Shown piece by piece: positions 1 through 7,856 of a stretch of 64,000 nucleotides of DNA. Made by a program: the position numbers and the translations under genes. The stretch spans positions 4,836,001-4,900,000 of the forward strand of contig CAWAGA010000002.1 of the NCBI GenBank assembly GCA_963781665.1, read 5' to 3'. Source of the stretch: JAJYIW01 sp963781665 (lineage in GTDB: Bacteria; Chloroflexota; Anaerolineae; Anaerolineales; Anaerolineaceae). A model generated the notes under the pieces. It searched no databases. It saw only the letters and a list, made by a program, of their open reading frames with translations, and was not told the origin of the DNA. The stretch's first letter is position 1; the number at the start of each line of letters is the position of its first letter.

Positions 1-143
1 AAATCGACAACGGCAAACGCCTCTTTACTATTATGCGGCAGGTCGGTTCCCCCTCCTAACGGTACCGTTCGAGGGGTTTTCCTGCTGAGCGCTTTGACTG
101 CAGCATCCATCGTCCCGGGCCGGAGATATTCAATAATCGTCAT
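1..143 (-). CDS. Molybdenum hydroxylase FAD-binding (medium) subunit, N-terminal fragment
   Basis: Only the first 47 or so codons lie in the window; the gene runs off the left edge. The translation opens MTIIEYLRPGTMDAAVKAL and then has PLGGGTDL, the typical N-terminal strand and FAD-contacting glycine loop of the CO/xanthine dehydrogenase medium subunit (CoxM/XdhB family), which passes electrons from the molybdenum subunit through FAD. The ATG overlaps the stop of the thioesterase upstream as ATGA, so the two are probably co-transcribed and translationally coupled. The substrate cannot be judged from this fragment; large and iron-sulfur subunits should follow outside the window. Confidence 0.75.
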   Translation of the reverse strand, partial: MTIIEYLRPGTMDAAVKALSRKTPRTVPLGGGTDLPHNSKEAFAVVD

Positions 144-619
144 GGCTTCAACTCACCATCCGGGTAAACTTGCCAACCCAGGGCTTCATGATCGATACTA
201 TCCAGGGTTTCCTGAGGAACATCTACCAATACTGCCTCTGCCTGCGCCAGTAAATCCCCCTCTGGCCCAAAAATTTCGCCTCGAGCCTTTGCTATCCGTC
301 CACGGCTTTCTCCGGCATGTCCAAGGATTCTCAGCGGTCGGTTCAGGGGCACCGGTTTGCGATAACGGATTGTCAATTGAGCTGTGTACATAAACCGGTC
401 AGTATCTGTACCCATCAGAGAGCGCCCACTGGCTTCATCGAGCATCGCAGCAATCACACCACCGTGAACGATCCCCGGATAGCTTTGAAATTGGGAAGGG
501 ACAGTGTATTCTGCAACCACTTCACCAGGTTCGGGTTCAAAGAAATCCATCTTTAAGCCATTAAAATTCTCGACACCACATACGAAACAAGAGCGTGAAT
601 TGGGCTGTTTAAAGGTCAT
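140..619 (-). CDS. PaaI-family hotdog thioesterase
   Basis: A 159-residue single-domain hotdog protein. The core HGGVIAAMLDEASG (about residues 52-65) matches the PaaI/acyl-CoA thioesterase family, in which the Asp/Glu at the start of the long helix activates water for thioester hydrolysis. An N-terminal CFVCG pair followed by NGLKMDFF is typical of a subgroup of these proteins. It is cytoplasmic, the acyl-CoA substrate is unknown, and it sits 15 bases after the LLM oxidoreductase in the F420 gene run. The stop overlaps the next gene's ATG. Confidence 0.85.
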   Translation of the reverse strand: MTFKQPNSRSCFVCGVENFNGLKMDFFEPEPGEVVAEYTVPSQFQSYPGIVHGGVIAAMLDEASGRSLMGTDTDRFMYTAQLTIRYRKPVPLNRPLRILGHAGESRGRIAKARGEIFGPEGDLLAQAEAVLVDVPQETLDSIDHEALGWQVYPDGELKP

Positions 620-634
620 TTTGCTCCCTTGTTT

Positions 635-1633
635 TTATGATTGGGCAAAGGTATCGATCAACAATCTGACATCGCCACCGACCGGATACAATATTGGGCA
701 GGTGCAGCCGTACTTACGATATTCAGCCACTTTAGAACGAGCTTCTTCTGGAGTCCCTGAAGCCGTTATCCGTAGAATCAAGTCTTCTGGAACCAGGTGC
801 TTCGCTTTTTGAATTTGTTCTTGGGTAGCCGGCCACCCTAAAATCGATTGGATTTTTGTGACGATTTCTGGCGAAACCCCTGATGCTTTAGCAATATGAG
901 GTTGCTGCGCCAGGTATTGGGTGAGCAGCTCTCGAGTTGTATCGATTGCCTTTTCGTGGTCGTGATCGACCGAACAAACCACTAACTGAGGGCGATCGAT
1001 GTCCTCCAATTTGCGGCCGGTTTTTTTTCCGCCTTTTTCGAGAAGTTCCAATGCTTTGACATTGTATTCAGGCGGCACGCAATAGTTAAGGACAGCGCCA
1101 TCGCCAATTTCTCCGGTCATTTCCATCATCTGGTCGCCGGTCGCACCAATGTAAATCGGCACGTTACGTGGCTCTCTGCGTCCATGCACGACGTCCAATT
1201 CAATTCCGTCAACCTGGATGAATTCACCGTGGAAAGTCACCCGCTCCATATTCAATAATCGTCTTAGCACCGTTACGGTCTCTCTCATCGCCAGCAGCGG
1301 CTTGGTCCGGTTGATGCCTACGTTGCGCGCCAGTGGGTCCCACCAGGCGCCTATTCCACAATAGATACGGTCAGGCGCCAGATCGTCCAGAGTCAGAAAT
1401 GTAGCCGCCAACAAACCGATATTGCGGGTCCAGTTATTGATCACCCCAGAGCCTACTTTGAGGTGGTTAGTTACCGCTGCATAAGCAGCCATAGGTACAA
1501 TCGCGTCTCTGACCAGCCGGCTTTCTGCCTGCCAGACAGCCTCGAATCCGTGTGATTCGGCATATCGAACGTAATCTAACCCATCTCTCAAGTCATGTGC
1601 ATCTTGTAAATAAAGAGCAACCCTTTCAGTCAC
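635..1633 (-). CDS. LLM-class F420-dependent oxidoreductase
   Basis: This 332-residue protein has the luciferase-like monooxygenase TIM barrel in the Mer/F420-dependent form. Visible marks are the N-terminal DYVRYAESHGFEAVWQAE segment, the KVGSGVINNWTRNIGLLAAT strand-loop, and GIGAWWDPLARNVG, with a C-terminal TASGTPEEARSKVAEYRKYG helix common in this class. It probably transfers hydride between reduced F420 and an organic substrate; the substrate is not evident. The start is GTG with a strong AGGAGG eight bases upstream. Its place directly after cofC supports F420 rather than FMN as cofactor, but that is inference. Confidence 0.85.
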   Translation of the reverse strand: MTERVALYLQDAHDLRDGLDYVRYAESHGFEAVWQAESRLVRDAIVPMAAYAAVTNHLKVGSGVINNWTRNIGLLAATFLTLDDLAPDRIYCGIGAWWDPLARNVGINRTKPLLAMRETVTVLRRLLNMERVTFHGEFIQVDGIELDVVHGRREPRNVPIYIGATGDQMMEMTGEIGDGAVLNYCVPPEYNVKALELLEKGGKKTGRKLEDIDRPQLVVCSVDHDHEKAIDTTRELLTQYLAQQPHIAKASGVSPEIVTKIQSILGWPATQEQIQKAKHLVPEDLILRITASGTPEEARSKVAEYRKYGCTCPILYPVGGDVRLLIDTFAQS

Positions 1634-1642
1634 ATTTTCCTC

Positions 1643-2251
1643 CTATACCTGTTTTACTTCTAAAGAATGGAACAATTCCAGGTCCTCCGGAAAATCGATG
1701 TCCAGTCCGATGGAGGGTAATTCACAAATCTCCAGACGGATGCCGGCTTTAACAACCCGCTCACAGTGCCTTTTGAATGATCCCGGTCCATAGGTATATT
1801 CAATCAACCCGGCCGGCGAAACCAGCAGAGCATTGGTTCCATCACCACGCCTGTCAGGCACGATGACGACAACTGGAGGTTGCTCAGCTAATTTAATGAT
1901 TGTTCGAAGATCTTGCGAATTTAGAAGGGGTAAATCCGCTGGTAAGATTAAAACCCCTTGAATCGAATAAGCCTTTGCGACGATGGTCGCCCTACGAAGA
2001 GCAGCATTTAAAATCGGAGCGCCATCCTCCTGGACGGTTCTTGCGCCATAATCACGTGCCAGGGCCAACGCAGCTGAATCACGGCTGACGACCAGGGTTT
2101 GAGAAACCTCAGGTACTTCACTTAAGGTTTTCAACGTATGTTCGAACATCATCTGGTTGAGGCTGGTACGTTCATCTTCAGATAATACTCCCGAAAGGCG
2201 GGACTTTCCTCGTCGCAGGGGTTTGACAGGTACAATTGCCCACAGGCCCAT
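1643..2251 (-). CDS. cofC: 2-phospho-L-lactate guanylyltransferase (CofC)
   Basis: A 202-residue nucleotidyltransferase of the CofC/FbiD family. It activates 2-phospholactate (or phosphoenolpyruvate in the bacterial route) with GTP to give the substrate of CofD. The nucleotide-binding N-terminus AIVPVKPLRRGKSRLSGVL, the metal-binding LILPADLPLL and the late GLDIDFPEDL motif are all present. Length is normal. It is four bases downstream of cofD and nine bases upstream of the LLM oxidoreductase, clearly one transcription unit. Confidence 0.93.
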   Translation of the reverse strand: MGLWAIVPVKPLRRGKSRLSGVLSEDERTSLNQMMFEHTLKTLSEVPEVSQTLVVSRDSAALALARDYGARTVQEDGAPILNAALRRATIVAKAYSIQGVLILPADLPLLNSQDLRTIIKLAEQPPVVVIVPDRRGDGTNALLVSPAGLIEYTYGPGSFKRHCERVVKAGIRLEICELPSIGLDIDFPEDLELFHSLEVKQV

Positions 2252-2255
2252 CCGT

Positions 2256-3197
2256 TTATTGCCTCCTCAACAACGTTTTTCCAAATCTTATAACCTCATT
2301 CGCAAGGCGAGCACGATCACCCCCTGCAGACATGAGTGTGTTTGTCACCAGTAAAATTATACTCCACGCAGCAAATTCATCAACCAGGCTTCGATCGACC
2401 TCATCCATCACAAAACCACTCAGGATATCGTGATAATGCCTGGCTACAGCCAGAGCTGACGGGGTGATTCCTAACTCTGCATACATTTTTGCAGCCGGTC
2501 CTTTTACAGCTCTCCCCCCGATGATTGGTGAAACTGCAATTACCATTTTTGCCTTGACCGCCTCCCTCATTCCAGGAACCGTAAGGATTGGATCAATGCT
2601 GACCCAGGGATTCGAGGGGCATATTACCACCAGATCAGCCGAATTAACTGCTTCGAGAACGCCAGAAGCAGGTCGGCTATTTTCGATGCCATCAAATCTA
2701 AACCCGGCGACTTCAGGTTCGCAGCGGCGATGGACGAAGTATTCTTGAAAGAAAAGCTCCCCATCGTTTTTCGTGATCACCTGGGTTGCCACCCAATCGT
2801 CTGTCATCGGTATCACGGCTGGTCCAATGCCCAGCGCACCGCATAATTGCCGGGTAAACTGGCTGAGAGGCATACCTGAGGTTATACACCTGGTACGCTC
2901 AAGGTGCGTAGCCAGATCCGAATCACCTAATCTGAACCAGGTGGGTCCTCCGAGTTTTTCGATTCGATTTAAGGTGTTCCAGCTTTCTCCATCAAGACCC
3001 CAACCAGTTTCACGGTTTTCTAAACCTGCCAGGCTATAACACACAGTATCCAGGTCTGGACTTATCCGCAAGCCAAAATGGACGAAATCATCACCAGTAT
3101 TGACGATAATCGTCAACTCGCTGGCAGCAAGAACCTGTGCTAATCCTGCTGCCAGTTTTGCTCCACCCACCCCACCTGCAAGCGCAACAACCTTCAT
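2256..3197 (-). CDS. cofD: 2-phospho-L-lactate transferase (CofD)
   Basis: A 313-residue protein that transfers the phospholactyl (or phosphoenolpyruvyl) group onto the deazaflavin Fo to make F420-0 (dehydro-F420-0). The N-terminus MKVVALAGGVGGAKLAAGLA is the diagnostic glycine-rich loop, followed by NTGDDFVHFGLRISPDLDT, SPIIGG and KGPAAKMYAELG, all hallmarks of CofD/FbiA. Length is typical. About 50 non-coding bases separate it from cofE. The Fo synthase (CofG/CofH or FbiC) is not in this window and must be elsewhere if the pathway is complete. Confidence 0.95.
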   Translation of the reverse strand: MKVVALAGGVGGAKLAAGLAQVLAASELTIIVNTGDDFVHFGLRISPDLDTVCYSLAGLENRETGWGLDGESWNTLNRIEKLGGPTWFRLGDSDLATHLERTRCITSGMPLSQFTRQLCGALGIGPAVIPMTDDWVATQVITKNDGELFFQEYFVHRRCEPEVAGFRFDGIENSRPASGVLEAVNSADLVVICPSNPWVSIDPILTVPGMREAVKAKMVIAVSPIIGGRAVKGPAAKMYAELGITPSALAVARHYHDILSGFVMDEVDRSLVDEFAAWSIILLVTNTLMSAGGDRARLANEVIRFGKTLLRRQ

Positions 3198-3250
3198 CCA
3201 CTACTCCAAATTTTTTTCCCTGGTTCCCCGCTCTTAATCGGGAATAGATT

Positions 3251-4018
3251 TTATCTGAATAAATCCTTATCCTTTGGCCGAATCATCTCAGCCAGGCTGC
3301 CCTGGCGTAATGGATAAGGAAAACCACGCACGTGGACTGCCGGAATTCGCTCATCCGCCTGTCCCATCAACAACGAAGCTGCAGCAGCCAGTTCGTCAGC
3401 GGCAGCTATTTCGGTTATGCGCAATTTGTAACCAAAAATGTCGGGTTTTCCCCGCATATCGACCAATCCTGGCAGCCCCGAAAAGCCTATCGCGGTGCCA
3501 ATGATACCCATACGCCAGGCGCGCCCGTGTGAGTCGATAATCATGACCCCCAGGCTCACTTTGTTGAGCGCTTCCAATTTGTCCCTGATCACCTCAGCTG
3601 ACCGGTCGGGGTTTTGAGGCAGCAGCAGCACCCAATCTTCAGGGTTGCCGTAATTCCCAGCGACGTTGGAATGATCAATTCCGGCATTGGCACATACAAA
3701 CCCCAGTCGATGCTCAACAATTATCGTTCCGGGTCTGGTACGAAGCACTTCACTGCTCTCCCTGAGCACGAGTTCGACAAAGCGCGGGTCTTTTTCAACT
3801 TTGATCGCCAACTCGCATGCTTGTTTTGAGGGAGTAATTTCAGTCAAGTTATACAGGCGGCCTTCAGCTTTAGAGACAATTTTCTGGGCCAGTACAAGCA
3901 CATCGCCATCTCGCAGATCGATGTGTTCGGCAGCCAGACCCTCTTGTAAGTAAACAGGCAAATCATCGCCCGGCTGGATGAGAGGGATTGTTGTTAATCC
4001 GGTCAACGTCAATACCAT
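3251..4018 (-). CDS. cofE: Coenzyme F420-0:L-glutamate ligase (CofE)
   Basis: This 255-residue protein adds gamma-linked glutamate to F420-0. Family motifs include GDVLVLAQKIVSKAEGR near residue 38, a region around 100-120 with RLGFVCANAGIDHSNV, and DSHGRAWRMGIIGTAIG near 165, which bind GTP and metal. The length matches the archaeal stand-alone CofE, not the actinobacterial FbiB fusion with a nitroreductase-like domain. The F420-NADP oxidoreductase gene ends five bases upstream. Confidence 0.94.
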   Translation of the reverse strand: MVLTLTGLTTIPLIQPGDDLPVYLQEGLAAEHIDLRDGDVLVLAQKIVSKAEGRLYNLTEITPSKQACELAIKVEKDPRFVELVLRESSEVLRTRPGTIIVEHRLGFVCANAGIDHSNVAGNYGNPEDWVLLLPQNPDRSAEVIRDKLEALNKVSLGVMIIDSHGRAWRMGIIGTAIGFSGLPGLVDMRGKPDIFGYKLRITEIAAADELAAAASLLMGQADERIPAVHVRGFPYPLRQGSLAEMIRPKDKDLFR

Positions 4019-4023
4019 GTAGC

Positions 4024-4713
4024 TTACCTTGAAATCCCGGTAATCCGTATCCCCGCCGATTTTACTCCATATTGAATGTTAATCCCAATCAATATGGATG
4101 TGAGGCCTTCAACAACCATAGAATTAGCTAAAGGACCGGCATCAAAGCCGGATAATCCTGCTGCGTCGACCAGTGACAGGACCTGCTTTCTGGCTGCCTT
4201 GCTGTTTCCGCAGACCAATACATCGCAGTCGACCTGTTCGCCCTGGTAAAGGTTCTCATGTGAGATGTTTTGAAACGCAGTAACCACCTGCACGGTCTCA
4301 CCCAGGATTTCTTGAGCTTCTAAAGATGCGCTTCCGGCTGGCGGCATCTGTACCCGGGTAACTTTAGGTGGGACGATTGGCACGGTGACGTCGACGACTA
4401 TTTTCCCTTGCAAAAAAGGCTTTAAGCTTTCCAGTGTAATTCTGTGGGCTGAGTAGGGTACGGTGACAACGACCAGGTCTGCAGTTTGGGCTGTTTCAGA
4501 ATTCTCCAATCCGCTGACCTCGGCCTTTCCAGCCAATCTATCTCTGATTTCAGCCGCTGCGGCCTGGGCTTTTTCCAATTGGCGAGATCCAATTAAGATG
4601 CGATAACCCGCTTTTGCCCAGGCGAACGCAAGGCCCTTTCCTTCTTTTCCGGTTCCGCCGATGATCCCAATAGTTTGGATTTCACTTTCATTAGGTGATG
4701 CCATATTATTCAT
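4024..4713 (-). CDS. npdG: NADPH-dependent F420 reductase
   Basis: About 229 residues from the ATG chosen here; a TTG nine bases upstream and an ATG nine bases downstream are also possible and no start has a clear ribosome site. The Rossmann motif IGIIGGTGKEGKGLAFAWAK, then LIGSRQLEKA, fits NADP binding by the Fno/F420:NADP oxidoreductase family, which interconverts NADPH and reduced F420. DVTVPIVPPKVTRVQMP and the AFQNISHENL segment are typical of that family. It links the cell's NADPH pool to the F420-dependent oxidoreductase in the same operon. Confidence 0.9.
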   Translation of the reverse strand: MNNMASPNESEIQTIGIIGGTGKEGKGLAFAWAKAGYRILIGSRQLEKAQAAAAEIRDRLAGKAEVSGLENSETAQTADLVVVTVPYSAHRITLESLKPFLQGKIVVDVTVPIVPPKVTRVQMPPAGSASLEAQEILGETVQVVTAFQNISHENLYQGEQVDCDVLVCGNSKAARKQVLSLVDAAGLSGFDAGPLANSMVVEGLTSILIGINIQYGVKSAGIRITGISR

Positions 4714-4722
4714 CTCAGTCAA

Positions 4723-6066
4723 TTATGATATTTGTTGAAAGCGTTTCCAGGTTTGTTCGGCAAGTTTTTTGGCTTCTTGCGCGATTGCGGCTTCGTCAAG
4801 GGTAAGCAGTTTCCGGTCTCTCATGAGTATTTTCCCGGCAACAATGGTTGTGGTTATCATGCTTTCCTGGAAGCCAAAGACGATGTGCCAGGGTAGGTTA
4901 CCGCTGTCCATATCGGTAAATGGATGGTAATCGACGAAGATCAGATCGGCCTGGGCACCGGGTGTGATTGTCCCGATAGGCTTGCCAAAATACTCGCTCG
5001 CCAGCTTACTGTTGTTTACAATTGCCATCTGGGCGATCGTATCGGCTTGCATCCGGCGCGGATCGCGGTTCCAGGCTTTATGAACCAAATAAGCGGCTTT
5101 CCACTCTTCCCACATCGCATTAGAAAAACCGTCATTTCCCAAACCGACCTTGACTCCGGCTCGCATGAAGGATTCCACCGGCGCAATGCCAACAGCATTA
5201 TTCATATTGGAGCGGGGTTGGTGAGTAACCCAGGTGCCTGTTTCGGCCAGAATCTCAGTCTCTCGAGTATCGATATTGACTGCATGGGCAGCGATCGTTT
5301 GGGGTCCCAGGACACCATGTTTATACAGGCGGTCGACGACCCGCAGGTTTGATTTTGCCAGACTGTCGTATTCATCGGCTGCATCTTCCGCAACGTGAAT
5401 ATGGAACCCTGCTCCTTCAGGCACAGCCTGATGACAGGCATCTAATGTCTGGTCTGAAAGAGTCAGGCTTGCATGCAATCCAAAATTAGCAGCTATTCGG
5501 CCTCCCGCAGGTTTTTCTACTCTGACCCGGTTGATGAAACGAACGTTTTCATCAATTCCGGACCGGGCTTTTTCCGTCCCGCCTCTGTCTGTGACTTCAT
5601 AACATAGGACCGCCCTCAATCCAGATTGTTCTACAGCCTCAGCAATGATGTCCAGTGATCCCCGGATCGCATTCGGGGAGGCGTGGTGGTCGAATAATGT
5701 CGTCGTTCCATTGCGGATGGCATCCACCAAGCAAACCAAAGCGGAGAATCTAACTGCCTCTGGTGTCAATGCCTGGTCGAGGGGCCACCATAGTTTCTCG
5801 AGGATTTCAACAAAATTCTGCGGCGGGCTGCTGGGAATGGACAACCCTCGGGCAAAAGCGCCGTAGAAGTGGGTGTGGGCGCAGATGCTTCCAGGCATTA
5901 CATATTGGCCATTGGCGTCAATCGGGTTTTCCCGGAGATATCGTTCCTTCATAATTTTCTGAGGGCCAAATTCGACGATCTTTCCATCAGCGATGTAAAC
6001 GGCCTGATCACCCAAAATCGAATTGGGGTTCTCCCAGGTTATCAAGTTCGCATTGACGATCAACAT
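4723..6066 (-). CDS. Amidohydrolase-family hydrolase/deaminase
   Basis: A 447-residue member of the metal-dependent amidohydrolase superfamily, close to the chlorohydrolase / S-adenosylhomocysteine and 8-oxoguanine deaminase group. Metal ligands are visible as HTH in CAHTHFYG (about residue 64), HIH in GFHIHVAED, the His in IAAHAVN and the Asp in LGNDGFS. It probably deaminates an aminated heterocycle. GGGAGG lies upstream of the ATG and it is the first gene of the F420 run. With a molybdenum hydroxylase subunit at the other end of the operon, a role in N-heterocycle breakdown is possible, but this is inference. Confidence 0.85.
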   Translation of the reverse strand: MLIVNANLITWENPNSILGDQAVYIADGKIVEFGPQKIMKERYLRENPIDANGQYVMPGSICAHTHFYGAFARGLSIPSSPPQNFVEILEKLWWPLDQALTPEAVRFSALVCLVDAIRNGTTTLFDHHASPNAIRGSLDIIAEAVEQSGLRAVLCYEVTDRGGTEKARSGIDENVRFINRVRVEKPAGGRIAANFGLHASLTLSDQTLDACHQAVPEGAGFHIHVAEDAADEYDSLAKSNLRVVDRLYKHGVLGPQTIAAHAVNIDTRETEILAETGTWVTHQPRSNMNNAVGIAPVESFMRAGVKVGLGNDGFSNAMWEEWKAAYLVHKAWNRDPRRMQADTIAQMAIVNNSKLASEYFGKPIGTITPGAQADLIFVDYHPFTDMDSGNLPWHIVFGFQESMITTTIVAGKILMRDRKLLTLDEAAIAQEAKKLAEQTWKRFQQIS

Positions 6067-6117
6067 AGTAATTGAGTCCTCCCTTCTATAGAATCAAATT
6101 ATCCCCGCTTGAAACGA

Positions 6118-6297
6118 TCACTTTTCGGTATTTTCATTCAGAATATCAATTGTAGCGGTCAGGTAGCAGCGTTCATTCATTGACATAGGATCGGTGGGAA
6201 AGGATAAGGCGGTACTTTTCGACGGGTATTCACCATCATCTTTTAGTTCCAACCCGACGCCGTTACAGGCATTACCTGTGACGACCCCCGAGTCCAT
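6118..6297 (-). CDS. Possible small protein of 59 residues, unknown
   Basis: An open frame of 59 codons in the 360-base gap upstream of the amidohydrolase. It begins MDSGVVTGNACNGVG and ends ILNENTEK. It has no membrane segment and no recognised domain, and no ribosome binding site is evident upstream of its ATG. It could be a real small gene or the remnant of a longer one. Nothing else is recognised in this gap except a TATAAT box at 6412-6417 for the next gene. Confidence 0.25.
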   Translation of the reverse strand: MDSGVVTGNACNGVGLELKDDGEYPSKSTALSFPTDPMSMNERCYLTATIDILNENTEK

Positions 6298-6411
6298 AGT
6301 TTATTGATTCTAGCATAAAAGCTGTGCTTTTGTATTCTCAACTAAGATTACTCTCACCTGGATCAAAAAACTTCACTCTACGACCTTGATTTCAAAGAAT
6401 ATATCGAATGC

Positions 6412-6417
6412 TATAAT
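6412..6417 (+). promoter_or_regulatory. Probable -10 box of the DUF309 gene
   Basis: GCTATAAT stands about 21 bases before the likely start codon. No good -35 hexamer is seen. Confidence 0.4.
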
Positions 6418-6438
6418 CCCTGGATATTGGAGGTGCCA

Positions 6439-6882
6439 TTGGAAGAACAACAAAGGGCCAAGGATGGAATAGATGATTGCTCAGATGAACTCCATCCGCA
6501 AGCTGTTGTAGGATTGAAACTGTTCAATGAAGGTCAGTATTTTGCATGTCACGAAGCGCTGGAACTGGCCTGGCGCGAGGATACCGGCCCAATTCGGGAC
6601 CTTTACCGTGGTATTTTGCAGGTTGCGGTCGCCTACCTCCACATCCAACGAGGTAATTACCTGGGTGCAATCAAAATGTTCAAACGCTGCCGTCCCTGGT
6701 TGGAACCATTCCCCAACATTTGCCGGGGGATCAACGTCGAAAAACTCAAACGGGATTACCAGGCCGTTCAAGTGACCATTATCCGCCTTGGCCCGACCCG
6801 GATTTCCGACTTTGATCCGGCTTTCATCAAACCGGTCGAATGGCAGCCGGTCTCTCCCAGAAAACCTGGTTTGGAAACCTGA
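6439..6882 (+). CDS. DUF309 domain protein
   Basis: A protein of about 147 residues. The segment FNEGQYFACHEALELAWRED followed by YRGILQVAVAYLHIQRGNY is the DUF309 signature, an all-helical fold with a conserved His-Glu pair. Its biochemical function is unknown. No ATG is available near the N-terminus: TTG at 6427, GTG at 6433 and TTG at 6439 are in frame. GGAGGTG at 6429-6435 could serve as ribosome site for the TTG at 6439, though the spacing is short, so the exact start is uncertain. Confidence 0.8.
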   Translation: MEEQQRAKDGIDDCSDELHPQAVVGLKLFNEGQYFACHEALELAWREDTGPIRDLYRGILQVAVAYLHIQRGNYLGAIKMFKRCRPWLEPFPNICRGINVEKLKRDYQAVQVTIIRLGPTRISDFDPAFIKPVEWQPVSPRKPGLET

Positions 6883-6931
6883 TTGCGCTTTTTACCTGAA
6901 CAGAGGGCCGACGAACCCATATCGTTTGCGA

Positions 6932-7567
6932 TTATTCTTCGATCAAAACTGTCCTTGCCGGAGCGCCATCCGATCCCTTGAGCTTAACCGGAAGGCAGTA
7001 AAGCTGGTAAGGACCAGGCTTGATCTCCGAAAGGTCTAAACCTTCGATGATCACAATACCTTTTTTTAATAACACTTCATGCGTGGGTTTACTTTTCTTA
7101 TAGGGCGAAACCGATATATAGTCTATCCCAATTAATTGGATTCCATGCTCGACCAGGTAATTAGCGCCATCCAGATCAATCCCCACAAAATCAGGCTGGA
7201 ATTTCATCACATTATCACGCCAATATTGTGAATTACGAGTTTTAAGCAGCACCCGGCGCGTACCTTCGGGAATCGCTAATTTCTGTAAGACCTGGGCATT
7301 CACGACATCAATCGCGTCATCCAATTGGTACACGATGGCAGGTCCGATAAGTACGTTAATGTCGACTTGATCGATCCCCTTCGCACCCATCAAAAAATGG
7401 CAGGGGGCGTCAACGTGCGTCCCAGTATGCACACCCATATCGATATGTGAAACGTTTGCATTTGCGCCTTCTTCGATTTTGCTGGCGCGTTCCAGGGATA
7501 TAGCAGGGTCTCCAGGCCAGACAACCAGGTCCGGACTAATCGTTAATGACACATCATGAATTTTCAT
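6932..7567 (-). CDS. Cyclase-family protein (kynurenine formamidase-like)
   Basis: A 211-residue metal-dependent hydrolase of the cyclase family (kynurenine formamidase, isatin hydrolase). The signature HTGTHVDAPCHF near residue 47 supplies the metal ligands, and a preceding VVWPGDPAISLERA is typical. The substrate is probably an amide or lactam; no tryptophan-pathway genes are nearby. TGAGGAG lies upstream of the ATG. It is convergent with the DUF309 gene and divergent from the thiolase. Confidence 0.85.
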   Translation of the reverse strand: MKIHDVSLTISPDLVVWPGDPAISLERASKIEEGANANVSHIDMGVHTGTHVDAPCHFLMGAKGIDQVDINVLIGPAIVYQLDDAIDVVNAQVLQKLAIPEGTRRVLLKTRNSQYWRDNVMKFQPDFVGIDLDGANYLVEHGIQLIGIDYISVSPYKKSKPTHEVLLKKGIVIIEGLDLSEIKPGPYQLYCLPVKLKGSDGAPARTVLIEE

Positions 7568-7762
7568 TATTACTCCTCATTTTTCCACCCAAAGATTTAT
7601 TACCAATTCTACCGCAGTCTGGATACCGTTTAGATTTTTTTCGTCCTGGCCCTTCGCTGGCCGAATTGAGGAAATAATTATAGAAATACCGCCACAGCTG
7701 TCAAATCATGGCTCGAACCTTACGTCATGATGAATTTGATAGATCTTGAGAGATCACCGGTT

Positions 7763-7768
7763 TATAAT
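7763..7768 (+). promoter_or_regulatory. Possible -10 box upstream of the thiolase
   Basis: TATAAT in an AT-rich stretch between the divergent cyclase and thiolase genes, about 90 bases before the thiolase start. A 14-base imperfect palindrome beginning GATC (7740-7755 region) precedes it. The rest of 7568-7856 shows nothing recognisable. Confidence 0.3.
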
Positions 7769-7856
7769 ACAAGTCAAACCTTTTACCGAGGTCAAATTAG
7801 CAATACGAATTTTGACTCTCGGCAATCAGTGAAACATATTAAGGACTGGATCGAAT

